Source of the DNA: a virus
Length of the DNA: 64,000 nucleotides
Direction: 5' to 3' (one strand)
Virus record (IMG/VR): IMGVR_UViG_3300008108_004834
Coordinates: 1 to 64,000 of that record
Shown here one piece after another: positions 36,924 through 45,378 of this stretch. Each line of letters starts with the position of its first letter. Position 1 is the stretch's first letter. The notes below the pieces were generated by a model. It had not been told where the DNA came from. It did no database searches and was given only the letters and a program-made list of their open reading frames with translations. The translations under genes were made by a program, and so were the position numbers.

Positions 36924-37676
36924 ATGGCAAGAAGAAAAAGAGAAGAGCAACCAATTGGCATAGGTTTAACTGCTAGACAAATGAAGCGGAGAAAACCGAT
37001 CAGTTCTGATTTAATGAGAGAGATTGGTCCTCTTACAGAAAATCAGAAAAAACTGTATGAATATTATGGGCAAGGTAAGAATATTTTTGCTCACGGTGTT
37101 CCTGGTTCTGGAAAAACATTTATTCTACTTTATAATGCATTAAAGGATGTTCTTGATGAAAGAACCCCTTATGAAAAAATTTATATTGTAAGGTCTCTTG
37201 TTCAGACTAGAGAAATTGGATTTTTGCCTGGATCTGAAGACGACAAAAAATCTCTCTTTGAAATACCATACAAAAATATGGTAAAGTATATGTTTGAGAT
37301 GCCAGATGATGCCTCTTTTGAAATGCTTTACGCAAATCTAAAGGCACAAGGAACTATTAGTTTTTGGTGTACCTCTTTTATTCGTGGAGTAACTCTTGAC
37401 AACGCTATCATTATTGTAGACGAAGCACAAAATTGCTCAGCACACGAAAGTTTCTCAGTAATTTCCAGATGTGGATTTAATACAAAAATTATGTTTGCTG
37501 GCGATATAGAGCAGAGTGATTTAACTAGAATGAGTGAGAGAAATGGTATTATTGATTTCATCCGTGTTATTGAGGTAATGCCTTCATTTGAAAAAATTGA
37601 ATTTCAAGTTGATGATATTGTCAGATCTTCTTTGGTAAAAGAATTCGTAATAGCTAAAAAATCTCTTGGTCTTTAA
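36924..37676 (+). CDS. phoH: PhoH-like ATPase
   Basis: 250 residues. FAHGVPGSGKTFILL is the Walker A loop and AIIIVDEAQNCS Walker B; ARQ near residue 18 and MFAGDIEQSD complete the PhoH core. A cytoplasmic ATPase of the P-loop helicase-like group, found in most cyanophages; its role in infection is not settled. Confidence 0.93.
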   Translation: MARRKREEQPIGIGLTARQMKRRKPISSDLMREIGPLTENQKKLYEYYGQGKNIFAHGVPGSGKTFILLYNALKDVLDERTPYEKIYIVRSLVQTREIGFLPGSEDDKKSLFEIPYKNMVKYMFEMPDDASFEMLYANLKAQGTISFWCTSFIRGVTLDNAIIIVDEAQNCSAHESFSVISRCGFNTKIMFAGDIEQSDLTRMSERNGIIDFIRVIEVMPSFEKIEFQVDDIVRSSLVKEFVIAKKSLGL

Positions 37677-37678
37677 TA

Positions 37679-38347
37679 ATGTTTAATCATATAGAATTGA
37701 ATTTGCCCGTTCTTGAAAGGGAACTGATTGGTGGTGTGAGGTATTACAAATTACCTTTGGGAAATAAGAAGTTAGTATCAGTTACTTCTGTTATTAGTCA
37801 TTATAAAAAAGATTTCTTTGATAAGTGGAGAAAGAGAGTTGGTGTAGAGGAGGCCAATAAGATTACAAAAAGGGCAACCAGTCGTGGAACTGATACACAT
37901 ACTCTTATTGAAAACTATCTTCTAAATCGCGATTTACCTTCCGTTCAACCAATCTCCGAACATTTATTTAAGATTTCTAAACCAACTCTTCAACGCATAA
38001 ATAATATTCATTGTCTTGAAGGATCACTTTATAGTGAGATTTTAGGAATTGCAGGAACTGTAGATACAATAGCAGAATTTGATGGCGAACTTGCTGTTAT
38101 TGACTATAAGACTTCCGCAAAACCAAAACCAAGAGAATGGATAGAAGGTTATTTCGTTCAGTGTGCTGCCTATGCAGCAATGCTCTATGAACTTACTGGA
38201 ATATCTGTAAAGAAGTTTGTGATTATTATGACCTGTGAAGACGGGGAGTGTGTCGTCTATGAAGAAAGAGATAAGAAAAAGTATCTAAAACTTCTCATTG
38301 AATATATTGAAAAATTTGTCAATGACAAACTGGAAGAATTGACTTGA
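37679..38347 (+). CDS. PD-(D/E)XK nuclease
   Basis: 222 residues. GIAGTVDTIAEFDGELAVID followed by YKTS gives the D...DYK active site of the PD-(D/E)XK superfamily, and FVQCAAYAAML the following helix; the gene region resembles RecB-like exonucleases of T4-like cyanophages. Probably acts in recombination or host DNA breakdown. It follows phoH by two bases. Confidence 0.82.
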   Translation: MFNHIELNLPVLERELIGGVRYYKLPLGNKKLVSVTSVISHYKKDFFDKWRKRVGVEEANKITKRATSRGTDTHTLIENYLLNRDLPSVQPISEHLFKISKPTLQRINNIHCLEGSLYSEILGIAGTVDTIAEFDGELAVIDYKTSAKPKPREWIEGYFVQCAAYAAMLYELTGISVKKFVIIMTCEDGECVVYEERDKKKYLKLLIEYIEKFVNDKLEELT

Positions 38348-38367
38348 TCAATTTTTATTGCTATACT
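38339..38367 (+). promoter_or_regulatory. Promoter of the gp33-gp59 operon
   Basis: TTGACT, 17 bp, TATACT, beginning within the end of the nuclease gene. Confidence 0.65.
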
Positions 38368-38416
38368 TCAGTTAAGTTCGTTTTTTAAAGTCTTGTATAT
38401 TACAGTATTGGGTCAA

Positions 38417-38674
38417 ATGGAGAATGAGTTAGAAAAGGTATTAGAGAGTAAATTCTTTTGTCCATCGCGATTTGCACAAGAGATTGAGAATATCGTACAG
38501 GTTAATCCTGATATGAATTACATTGATGCAATCGTTCATTTTTGCGAAAAGAATAGTATAGATTTAGAATCAGTTCCAAAACTCATTTCAAAACCACTTA
38601 AAGAAAAGATTAAATATGAAGCAATGGAACTGAATTTTCTTAAAAAGACTTCCCGTGCAAAATTAGTTTTTTGA
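38417..38674 (+). CDS. 33: Late transcription coactivator gp33
   Basis: 85 residues: MENELEKVLESKFFCPSRFA, then YIDAIVHFCEKNSIDLES and a basic end. It matches T4 gp33 in size, helical make-up and gene place just before gene 59. With sigma factor gp55 it links RNA polymerase to the sliding clamp for late transcription, consistent with the many late boxes here. ATG at 38417 preferred over an upstream TTG. Confidence 0.75.
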   Translation: MENELEKVLESKFFCPSRFAQEIENIVQVNPDMNYIDAIVHFCEKNSIDLESVPKLISKPLKEKIKYEAMELNFLKKTSRAKLVF

Positions 38675-38681
38675 ATTTTAA

Positions 38682-39278
38682 ATGGCACCTTTTGATGTAT
38701 ATGTCAAGTATCTTTGTTTGAAGAATCACTTTAACAAAGATACTTATGATTATTTTAAGTATAATAAGAAAACCAGAGCAAGTCTTCAATCCTTCTATAA
38801 GAGACGCGATAGATTTTGGTTTGAAAAAATTTCAAGACAAAGAAACGAAAAAGAAGTAGAAGATTTTTTTGTTGCAAACTTTGTTTCTTGTAATGATCCA
38901 GAAACTCTTTGGATTGGTGAAATGATTAAAGAAGGAGAAGGAAGATATAATAATTGGCAGAAAAAGATTCAGTCATTATCATATCTGTTTAAAGAAGAAT
39001 CACAATCACTGTTTGAAGAAAACAAATTTGATGAAGTATTTAATTGCTCAAAAGGACATCCTCCTCTTCTTAAAAAATTCCTGAGCGGGAATATTAGTCT
39101 GGAAACATTGGTCATTTATGATAAAATATTCCTGTTCGGGAATAAGTTTGATAAGAAACTCAATGACCCCATATGGCAAACTGTAGGACGTAGAATTAAA
39201 AAGTATTCTCCTTTTTTGAATATAGATACATTACGTTATAGAAAAATTTTAAAAGAAATTATTACTGGAGAAAAATGA
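38682..39278 (+). CDS. 59: Helicase loader gp59
   Basis: 198 residues: MAPFDVYVKYLCLKNHFNKD, then YFKYNKKTRASLQSFYKRRD with KFWF-like RFWFEKIS, the N-terminal block of T4 gp59. It loads gp41 helicase on forks covered by gp32, encoded two genes later. Short overlap with the next gene. Confidence 0.9.
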   Translation: MAPFDVYVKYLCLKNHFNKDTYDYFKYNKKTRASLQSFYKRRDRFWFEKISRQRNEKEVEDFFVANFVSCNDPETLWIGEMIKEGEGRYNNWQKKIQSLSYLFKEESQSLFEENKFDEVFNCSKGHPPLLKKFLSGNISLETLVIYDKIFLFGNKFDKKLNDPIWQTVGRRIKKYSPFLNIDTLRYRKILKEIITGEK

Positions 39279-39619
39279 GTTTTTTTGATTCTGAGGTTGT
39301 TCGCGCAGAAATGGCAGAAATATCTGAACTTCAAGAGGAAATATATGGAAGTGTCTTTACATTTCCAACAATGACCAAAGAAGAAAAAATCCGCCACGTA
39401 GATCTTCTTGACAGGTTATTGAATAAACAGAGAATTCTTTATACTAGATTGAGTCTTTCTGATGATCCTGAAGCAAAGGAAATGAAAGAAAGAGTTATTA
39501 CTGCCGCTTTAATGATGGGTCTTCCTTCAAATGTTGATATGAATGTCCTTTTTGGTAATATGACGAAAATGCTTGAGGCGATGAAGGAAGAGATTGACAA
39601 AACTGGTTCCGACCTGTAG
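39275..39619 (+). CDS. DUF1825-family protein
   Basis: 114 residues: MSFFDSEVVRAEMAEISELQ, HVDLLDRLLNKQRILYTRLS and LSDDPEAKEMK follow the DUF1825 pattern, a helical family of cyanobacteria and their phages. It lies between gp59 and gp32, so a replication role is likely; in T4 this neighbourhood differs. Its TAG stop is the start of the gp32 -10 hexamer. Confidence 0.75.
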   Translation: MSFFDSEVVRAEMAEISELQEEIYGSVFTFPTMTKEEKIRHVDLLDRLLNKQRILYTRLSLSDDPEAKEMKERVITAALMMGLPSNVDMNVLFGNMTKMLEAMKEEIDKTGSDL

Positions 39620-39622
39620 AAT
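39594..39622 (+). promoter_or_regulatory. Promoter of gene 32
   Basis: TTGACA, 17 bp, TAGAAT. The first three bases of the -10 are the stop codon of the DUF1825 gene. Confidence 0.65.
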
Positions 39623-39689
39623 GATTTGGGCTGGACGATCCCTTAAGCAAAGTCATAAAAGCCAAATACAATTATCTAAAGGTAATCCA

Positions 39690-40640
39690 ATGTCATTTCA
39701 AAATCTTAAGAAACAATCCTCTCTTGGTTCTCTGACTGAAAAGTTGGTTAAGCAAGTAGAAAAAATGAGCACTACTTCTGGTGGTGCTGATGAGCGTCTG
39801 TGGAAACCGGAGATGGATAAAACCGGTGTCGGTTCTGCAATTATTCGTTTTCTTCCCGCACCTGACGGAGAAGAACTTCCTTGGGTGAAGATGTATTCTC
39901 ACGCTTTCCAAGGTCCTGGTGGATGGTATATTGAAAATAGTCTGACCACAATCGGACAAAAAGATCCTCTGGGAGAGCATAATCGTGCTCTCTGGAATAC
40001 TGGTAGTGAGAAGGATAAGGAAACTGTGCGTAAGCAAAAGCGTAAGCTTTCTTACTACAGCAACATTTACGTTGTAAAGGATCCTGCAAATCCTGATAAT
40101 GAAGGTAAAGTATTTCTCTTCAAGTATGGTAAGAAAATCTTTGACAAGATTCTGAATGCTATGCAACCAGAGTTTGAGGACGAAGAACCAATCAATCCTT
40201 TTGATTTCTGGGTGGGAGCTAACTTCAAACTCAAAATCGTAAAAAAGGATGGTTATTGGAACTACGACAAATCTGAGTTTGATCGCATTTCTGTTCTTAA
40301 TGGAGATGATGATGTTCTGGAAGCAATCTGGAAAAAGGAGTATTCCCTAACCGCGATTACTGCTCCGGACCAATTCAAGTCTTATGAAGAACTTGAGAAG
40401 CGTATGAATATGGTTCTTGGAATTTCCCAGACCACTTCACCTACAAAATCTCGTGCAGTAGTGGAACAGGAAGATGAGTACGAATCGTACAGTCAACCTG
40501 TAAGTCGTGAAGACAAAGTGATGGAAGAACTTGAGCAATCTTATAGTCGTTCAAAGACTCCTTCTCTTCCTCAAATCTCACAAGACGATGAAGAGGAAGA
40601 TGATACACTTTCATACTTCCAGAAATTGGTCAACGACTGA
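39690..40640 (+). CDS. 32: Single-stranded DNA-binding protein gp32
   Basis: 316 residues. The basic N-terminus (LKKQSSLGSLTEKLVKQVEK) serves cooperative binding; the core has GGWYIENSL, SYYSNIYVVKDPANPDNEGK and FLFKYGKKIFDKI, closely following T4 gp32; the C-terminus is acidic (QDDEEEDDTLSYF). There is no cysteine at all, so the T4 zinc site (one His, three Cys) cannot form; GQKDPLGEHN stands where T4 has its CPVC knuckle. ATG at 39690 fits the family start. Confidence 0.95.
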   Translation: MSFQNLKKQSSLGSLTEKLVKQVEKMSTTSGGADERLWKPEMDKTGVGSAIIRFLPAPDGEELPWVKMYSHAFQGPGGWYIENSLTTIGQKDPLGEHNRALWNTGSEKDKETVRKQKRKLSYYSNIYVVKDPANPDNEGKVFLFKYGKKIFDKILNAMQPEFEDEEPINPFDFWVGANFKLKIVKKDGYWNYDKSEFDRISVLNGDDDVLEAIWKKEYSLTAITAPDQFKSYEELEKRMNMVLGISQTTSPTKSRAVVEQEDEYESYSQPVSREDKVMEELEQSYSRSKTPSLPQISQDDEEEDDTLSYFQKLVND

Positions 40641-41660
40641 TTAAGTATACAGTCTAATATTATCGCCTCTCTTAAGGGTCTCGGACACATATTGACGAGA
40701 CCCTTTTTTGTATGGCATAATATCATCCATATCATTAAAGACTACATTCAAGTATCTTGGTTTTAGGACGTAGATATTTCTTTTTGATTCCTGCAATTCG
40801 TTTTCGTACTCATAATTTGTTACTGTTCTGACAAAGGAAGTGGAAGAAATTTGAGTAGAATACCCAAGTCCAGGATCCCAATACTCATAATAATATGAGT
40901 TGGCAGTAATTTCTGATGTTCCTTGAATTGTGAAAAGCACTTCTTCTTTTCTTGGTTCTGTTAAAGTGGGCAAAGCAATATCAGGAATAAATGAAAGTTC
41001 ATACCTAAATGCAGTTACATTACCATCAAATTGTCCTAATATTTCTGTTATTATATGTCTCCCATTATACTGTGGTTCTGAAACATTATTAATTGCTATT
41101 TGAGACCCTACCTCTAGATTTGGAATTGAATCTATCATATAAACTGTAACAACATTTGATGGGATTACAGAATCTCCAGAAGAAATATTTGCAATTTTTG
41201 AATTGATTATTTCTAAGAAGTTGCCATTAGTTTTCCAGGTAGGATTAATTTTAATTCCAGATTTTAATACAGTAACTCCCAATGAATTCTTAATTTCTTC
41301 CGTTTCATAATGATGTATTCCACTATACAGTTCATCATAAGAACCATATTTTTTCAACATAACCTTGTCAAAGGTATACTGAGTCATTGGCCATTCTGAT
41401 TGAATATTTAAAATATTATTAGATAGGAGAACGACCCAATCAAGAGTTTCGTCATTGTAGAATTTATATGCAACACTATCAGGTCTTTCATCTCCAATAA
41501 TTGAATACTTTTCAAAGAACTGTAGGTTTCCAAAAATATCTTCTCTTAACTTTCCGCGTTTAAAGAGATTCTTTACTGGAACATAATCGGAAATATGATG
41601 ATCTCCTTTGTTTCTGGAGACATATTCAAAGTTTGGGACTTGTCTAAAATAAGATGCCAT
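40641..41660 (-). CDS. 53: Baseplate wedge protein gp53
   Basis: 339 residues on the minus strand, longer than T4 gp53 (about 196). The N-terminal part matches: FRQVPNFEYVSRNKGDHHIS, then AYKFYNDETLDWVVLLSNNI, the block shared with T4 gp53. The extra C-terminal beta region is a cyanophage feature. It is convergent with gene 32, and its last codons contain the gp32 terminator hairpin. Confidence 0.88.
   Translation of the reverse strand: MASYFRQVPNFEYVSRNKGDHHISDYVPVKNLFKRGKLREDIFGNLQFFEKYSIIGDERPDSVAYKFYNDETLDWVVLLSNNILNIQSEWPMTQYTFDKVMLKKYGSYDELYSGIHHYETEEIKNSLGVTVLKSGIKINPTWKTNGNFLEIINSKIANISSGDSVIPSNVVTVYMIDSIPNLEVGSQIAINNVSEPQYNGRHIITEILGQFDGNVTAFRYELSFIPDIALPTLTEPRKEEVLFTIQGTSEITANSYYYEYWDPGLGYSTQISSTSFVRTVTNYEYENELQESKRNIYVLKPRYLNVVFNDMDDIMPYKKGSRQYVSETLKRGDNIRLYT
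40676..40709 (+). terminator. gp32 terminator inside the gp53 coding end
   Basis: GGGTCTCG (40676-40683) and CGAGACCC (40696-40703) then TTTTTT on the plus strand. On the minus strand the same bases encode part of YKKGSRQYVSETLKR of gp53. Confidence 0.85.
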
Positions 41661-41661
41661 T

Positions 41662-42903
41662 TTAGTAACCTATGAGACCATCATCACTTTGTCCATAATC
41701 ATCATCAAATAGAGGTTCAATTTCACCAAAGGTTAATGTCATATCATATTGAGTCATTGCACCGTCATCATATGTCGCATAGTTTCCTGCGGGAGTATAG
41801 TTAACGACGCAGTTTTGTAAAGCGCAAGTTTTTATTTTATTGATGTATGTATGCTCAGAACCTTTATAATAGTACTGAATATCAAAAATATTTGGCGTTT
41901 GTAAAAATAGTGCAGATTCTGACCTTTTTACTGACATACCTTGTTTGAAAAATCTTATAATTTTTCTAATTTCTTCTGCTTCTTTGCTAAACCGAGCTGA
42001 CATTGAAAAATTGAAAGTAAATGAACGAAGTGATGGACCTTGGAATAATAGTTCCATATTGCTGTTCAAAACAGCACCCGTTGCTCTTGTTAAAAATCCT
42101 TGATTTGCCCCAGTTGCCTGGCCAGCAAAAGATGCTGCTATTGCTTTTTGTATATCTCCTTTGTAATCTTTTACTGCCTTTGCGGCAGTATTTCCCGATT
42201 CTCCAAGATTTTCTGCCCCCCCTTTAATCGCTGATAATGCTAGAGCTGCTCCGGCAGCAGAAATCGCATCCATAGAATTCTCTCCCCAAGAAACTAGATT
42301 AGAATCGGAAATACCAGGTTGTATAGGGAGCATGACAGTTCCCATAGAATTTCCTTTATTGGATCCAGAAAATGTTCCAAGATCACTAGTCAATTCAACT
42401 TTCTTTGGTTTAGCCCTATACATCGTAAATTTAATACAATCTTGTTCAGACATAAATTTTGCATCTTTGGGATACTTTAGATTACCATAACTCTGTCTTA
42501 TGCCACCTTTTTTATCTCCTATCTTTAAATCCGATAGAGTTTTATTAAAGTCTGTTGCAGATCCTGTAGACCCTGCAGTTGCAGAATTTGGTGATAGTAA
42601 TTGTTGTGCATTTGTTGCTCCTGCTTTAGTTGCAGTCTCAATTGACTTATCTTTAATAATTTTTATATTTTTAGTGTCAGATAATGCTTTTTTTTCGGAA
42701 TCCGTTAAATTTGCATTAGCATCTGGAGTAAATTGCCCTGTTGATGGATTGTAAGTTCCTATACTTTGTTGCGTAGTTGCTGCCCCACCACGGTAAACCT
42801 GGGTTATTCCATTAGTTGCATTTACTTCGTTGGATAATATTCCCCCAATACCAGGAATTAAATATGTATTTGTTCCCGCTGCTCCATAAGTTCCTGCCAT
42901 CAA
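41662..42903 (-). CDS. 48: Baseplate tail tube cap gp48
   Basis: 413 residues. A variable, glycine- and alanine-rich N-terminal half, then FQGPSLRSFTFNFSMSARFS, KIIRFFKQGMSVKR and MTLTFGEIEPLFDDDYGQ, the conserved core of gp48 in T4-like cyanophages. It caps the baseplate and starts the tail tube together with gp54. One base separates it from gp53. Confidence 0.85.
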   Translation of the reverse strand: MMAGTYGAAGTNTYLIPGIGGILSNEVNATNGITQVYRGGAATTQQSIGTYNPSTGQFTPDANANLTDSEKKALSDTKNIKIIKDKSIETATKAGATNAQQLLSPNSATAGSTGSATDFNKTLSDLKIGDKKGGIRQSYGNLKYPKDAKFMSEQDCIKFTMYRAKPKKVELTSDLGTFSGSNKGNSMGTVMLPIQPGISDSNLVSWGENSMDAISAAGAALALSAIKGGAENLGESGNTAAKAVKDYKGDIQKAIAASFAGQATGANQGFLTRATGAVLNSNMELLFQGPSLRSFTFNFSMSARFSKEAEEIRKIIRFFKQGMSVKRSESALFLQTPNIFDIQYYYKGSEHTYINKIKTCALQNCVVNYTPAGNYATYDDGAMTQYDMTLTFGEIEPLFDDDYGQSDDGLIGY

Positions 42904-42978
42904 ACCTCCTCCTTACTTGCGGAAGAATTAATAATCTCAATTATTTGTAGAGTATGAGACATTGATATGAAGAGGTTT

Positions 42979-43374
42979 TTATTTATTTAGACGGAATTTT
43001 GCATAAGGTATAGAAAGTAACTCATCCAACTCATTATACTTAACAACGTGAAGTTTTCCGGAAACTTCTCCCCACGTATATTGTCTTGATTGTCTCCAAT
43101 GAAAATTGATTGCTTTAAATCCCCATCCATAAAGTTCTGTGCAGGCAATTAATGGGTGCTGGTCATATTCAATTTCTGGTGTCTTTGGAGTATAAACGAA
43201 TGTATAAAACTTTCCTGGTTCTGGATATAATACTTCTTCCTTTAAGGCATCCATTATCATCAACATTAGGTCTTCTGGATCACTGGTTCCATTCTCAACA
43301 ATTCTTCTCTTAAGTTCTTCTATTCTTGCTGTTGTTGAGGATTTCTCTACATATTGCCCAAAACCTTTTGCCAT
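42979..43374 (-). CDS. Conserved-looking protein between gp48 and gp4 (131 aa)
   Basis: MAKGFGQYVEKSSTTARIEE, then FYTFVYTPKTPEIEYDQHPL and GWGFKAINFHWRQSRQYTWG. Pattern of a small structural or assembly protein; it abuts gp4. Its end carries an AATAAATA late box for gp48. Not assigned to a T4 gene. Confidence 0.6.
   Translation of the reverse strand: MAKGFGQYVEKSSTTARIEELKRRIVENGTSDPEDLMLMIMDALKEEVLYPEPGKFYTFVYTPKTPEIEYDQHPLIACTELYGWGFKAINFHWRQSRQYTWGEVSGKLHVVKYNELDELLSIPYAKFRLNK
42980..42987 (-). promoter_or_regulatory. Late promoter box on the minus strand
   Basis: AATAAATA on the minus strand, overlapping the stop codon of the 131-residue gene, 77 bp or more before the gp48 start. Confidence 0.4.
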
Positions 43375-43827
43375 TTACTTGATACCAAGTTCGTTTTCTG
43401 TGACGATAAGAAATTTTATTAAGTGGTCATCGCACCATTCTTGAATTGTTTTCCACTTTGATTGATTAACAGCATAAGTATTCACTTCATTAATATAAGT
43501 TTTTGTTTTCTTATTTCCCTTAATTGGCGGAACTGTTTGCCTTTTTGGTTTTATTTCAATCACATACTTTTGAGTCTTTCCATTATTTTCTAGTACTTCA
43601 ATAATAAAATCTGGAAAGTATCTACACACTTTTTCCTTTACTGGATTATAATAAGGAATACAAAATTCTTCAGACCCATACCTAAGAATACTTGGAGACC
43701 TATCACACCATTGCATAAACTTGAGTTCCCAACTACTTCTATATACTATATTTTTGGGGTCTCCAATATATTTTTGGGGATTTTGTGGATGAAAAAGTCC
43801 TTGACAATATTTTGAATCGCGAGACAT
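43375..43827 (-). CDS. 4: Head completion nuclease-like protein gp4
   Basis: 150 residues, as T4 gp4. WELKFMQWCDRSPSILRYGS, CRYFPDFIIEVLENNG and YVIEIKPKRQT give an E...D...ExK endonuclease-like core. In T4, gp4 (gp50/65) completes the packaged head before tail joining. First gene of the minus-strand operon. Confidence 0.92.
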   Translation of the reverse strand: MSRDSKYCQGLFHPQNPQKYIGDPKNIVYRSSWELKFMQWCDRSPSILRYGSEEFCIPYYNPVKEKVCRYFPDFIIEVLENNGKTQKYVIEIKPKRQTVPPIKGNKKTKTYINEVNTYAVNQSKWKTIQEWCDDHLIKFLIVTENELGIK

Positions 43828-43863
43828 TCTTTCTTTTTATATACATAATATATCAACTAAAAG

Positions 43864-43871
43864 TATTTATA
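43864..43871 (-). promoter_or_regulatory. Late promoter of the gp4-gp48-gp53 operon
   Basis: TATAAATA on the minus strand, exact consensus, about 37 bp upstream of the gp4 start and one base before the divergent gp54 start. Confidence 0.75.
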
Positions 43872-43872
43872 G

Positions 43873-44853
43873 ATGGCCATCAACGGTTTTGCAAGTGGTT
43901 TAGATCTTGGGGTCAATACTCCAACAATTAATCTTCAAAATGCAAATCTTGCAGCAAATATAAACAATAATACTTCAGTGGCATTTGATCAAAATACAAA
44001 TCTCGTTCCCGGAGTTCCCAATCCTTCCCAAGCAGAAGAACAAACTCAAACAACAAATTCTGGTGGCAATGCCCCACAACCAAAAAAAGTTTCTACTGAT
44101 ATTATAAAGGCAAGAATACTCCAACCTTCCTTAACCTCACATTTCGAGTGTTACTTTGCGCCGCCGCCTCCTCCTTGTGCTGCTTTTATTAAGCAAGGAG
44201 TTCCTGATGTTGATGTTGAAGGTCTTTTGATGTTGACTTGTTCCGAAGCATCTCTTCCTGGATCAAGTTTAACAACTCACGAATTAAATAATGATATAAC
44301 AGGAGTAACTCAAAGACACGCATATCGTCGTTTATATGATGATCGTGCTGATTTTACATTTTATGTAAATAACTCATACACACAGATTAGATACTTTGAG
44401 TCTTGGATAAGATTTATTGCAGGCGAACAAGTAGCAAAGGAAGTTTCATCCGACTTATATCGCCCATATAGAGTTAAATATCCCCAAGATTATAAAACTA
44501 GTGTTTATATCACCAAATTCGAAAGAGATACTCAAGCGATAGGTGCCAAAAACCCCCAAAGAATTGTTTACACATTTCACAATGCGTTCCCACTTCAAGT
44601 ACAATCAATGCCAGTCTCTTATGATTCCTCCCAGTTATTGAAGTGTACAGTGTCATTTACTTATGATAGGTACACTGCATCAAATACTTCAGTTTCTTCT
44701 ACTTATACTCGGACGGAAGAACCCACCCAATCAACAGCAACTGGGGTTCCAAATCTTGCTGTAGATAATCTTTTTACGAATACGCAATTACAATTTGGTG
44801 TTGGTGGTGTTCCTGAACTTCCCGGATTAGTTGGCACTGGTGCATTGGCATAA
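43873..44853 (+). CDS. 54: Probable tail tube initiator gp54
   Basis: 326 residues. The C-terminal two thirds (LTSHFECYFAPPPPPCAAFI, ADFTFYVNNSYTQIRYFESW, VSFTYDRYTA) have the tail-tube fold pattern shared by gp19 and gp54; the asparagine-rich N-terminus is extra. Position next to gp48 and gp53 favours gp54, the baseplate protein that nucleates the tube. A gp19-like tube protein is the alternative. Confidence 0.7.
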   Translation: MAINGFASGLDLGVNTPTINLQNANLAANINNNTSVAFDQNTNLVPGVPNPSQAEEQTQTTNSGGNAPQPKKVSTDIIKARILQPSLTSHFECYFAPPPPPCAAFIKQGVPDVDVEGLLMLTCSEASLPGSSLTTHELNNDITGVTQRHAYRRLYDDRADFTFYVNNSYTQIRYFESWIRFIAGEQVAKEVSSDLYRPYRVKYPQDYKTSVYITKFERDTQAIGAKNPQRIVYTFHNAFPLQVQSMPVSYDSSQLLKCTVSFTYDRYTASNTSVSSTYTRTEEPTQSTATGVPNLAVDNLFTNTQLQFGVGGVPELPGLVGTGALA

Positions 44854-44854
44854 A

Positions 44855-44880
44855 AAAAGAGGGCCTCAAGACCCTCTTTT
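44855..44880 (+). terminator. Bidirectional terminator between gp54 and minus-strand genes
   Basis: AAAGAGGG, CCTCAAGA, CCCTCTTT with A- and T-runs on both sides, so it can end transcripts from either strand. Confidence 0.85.
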
Positions 44881-45025
44881 AATTTGGAAATGTTGAACCA
44901 TTGTCTAGATTTTTTGTTGCTTCTTGAAGTAGATATACACCAAGAACTATAAAACTTGTAGTTCCTATCCAGGCAAGACTTAAAATTAAACTAAGTTTTA
45001 TTAAATTTCTAAAAAATTTAATCAT
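44879..45025 (-). CDS. Small membrane protein (48 aa)
   Basis: MIKFFRNLIKLSLILSLAWI, a single long hydrophobic region (about 8-33), polar end NLDNGSTFPN. ATGA overlap with the upstream minus-strand gene; its stop reaches the terminator hairpin. Confidence 0.55.
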   Translation of the reverse strand: MIKFFRNLIKLSLILSLAWIGTTSFIVLGVYLLQEATKNLDNGSTFPN

Positions 45026-45261
45026 TTTTTATTGGAGTTATTCATACAAAGTCCGATAGCAGCTACAACGGTGATCAAATTGCCCAATAAAAACCAATTT
45101 CCTTCTGCTGCAACGTTCATTCGATGACGTATTTCTGCATGATGGGATTCTGTCTTAACTGCATTTTCTAGAAGAGACATATCTCTTACTGTTTCATATG
45201 CCACATATCCAGAACCAAGAATTCCGTAAATGAATACAAGACTAAAAAAGAGTTTTTGCAT
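45022..45261 (-). CDS. Two-span membrane protein (79 aa)
   Basis: MQKLFFSLVFIYGILGSGYV, a polar middle with VKTESHHAEIRHR, and a second span WFLLGNLITVVAAIGLCM. Two spans with a charged C-terminus are a possible holin outline, and the pair with the next gene recalls holin/antiholin pairs, but nothing proves it. Confidence 0.55.
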   Translation of the reverse strand: MQKLFFSLVFIYGILGSGYVAYETVRDMSLLENAVKTESHHAEIRHRMNVAAEGNWFLLGNLITVVAAIGLCMNNSNKK

Positions 45262-45345
45262 TTGATTGTTTGTTTACTGTTTTATTATAGCACCCAAAAT
45301 GACCAAAAATGTTTTAAGTGGCCACTTCATCTTCTGTCCACCTAC

Positions 45346-45353
45346 CATAAATA
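45346..45353 (+). promoter_or_regulatory. Late promoter of the hub operon
   Basis: CATAAATA, 33 bp before the start at 45379; AGGAG lies between. Confidence 0.75.
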
Positions 45354-45378
45354 AATTAACTGAATTGTATAGGAGATT

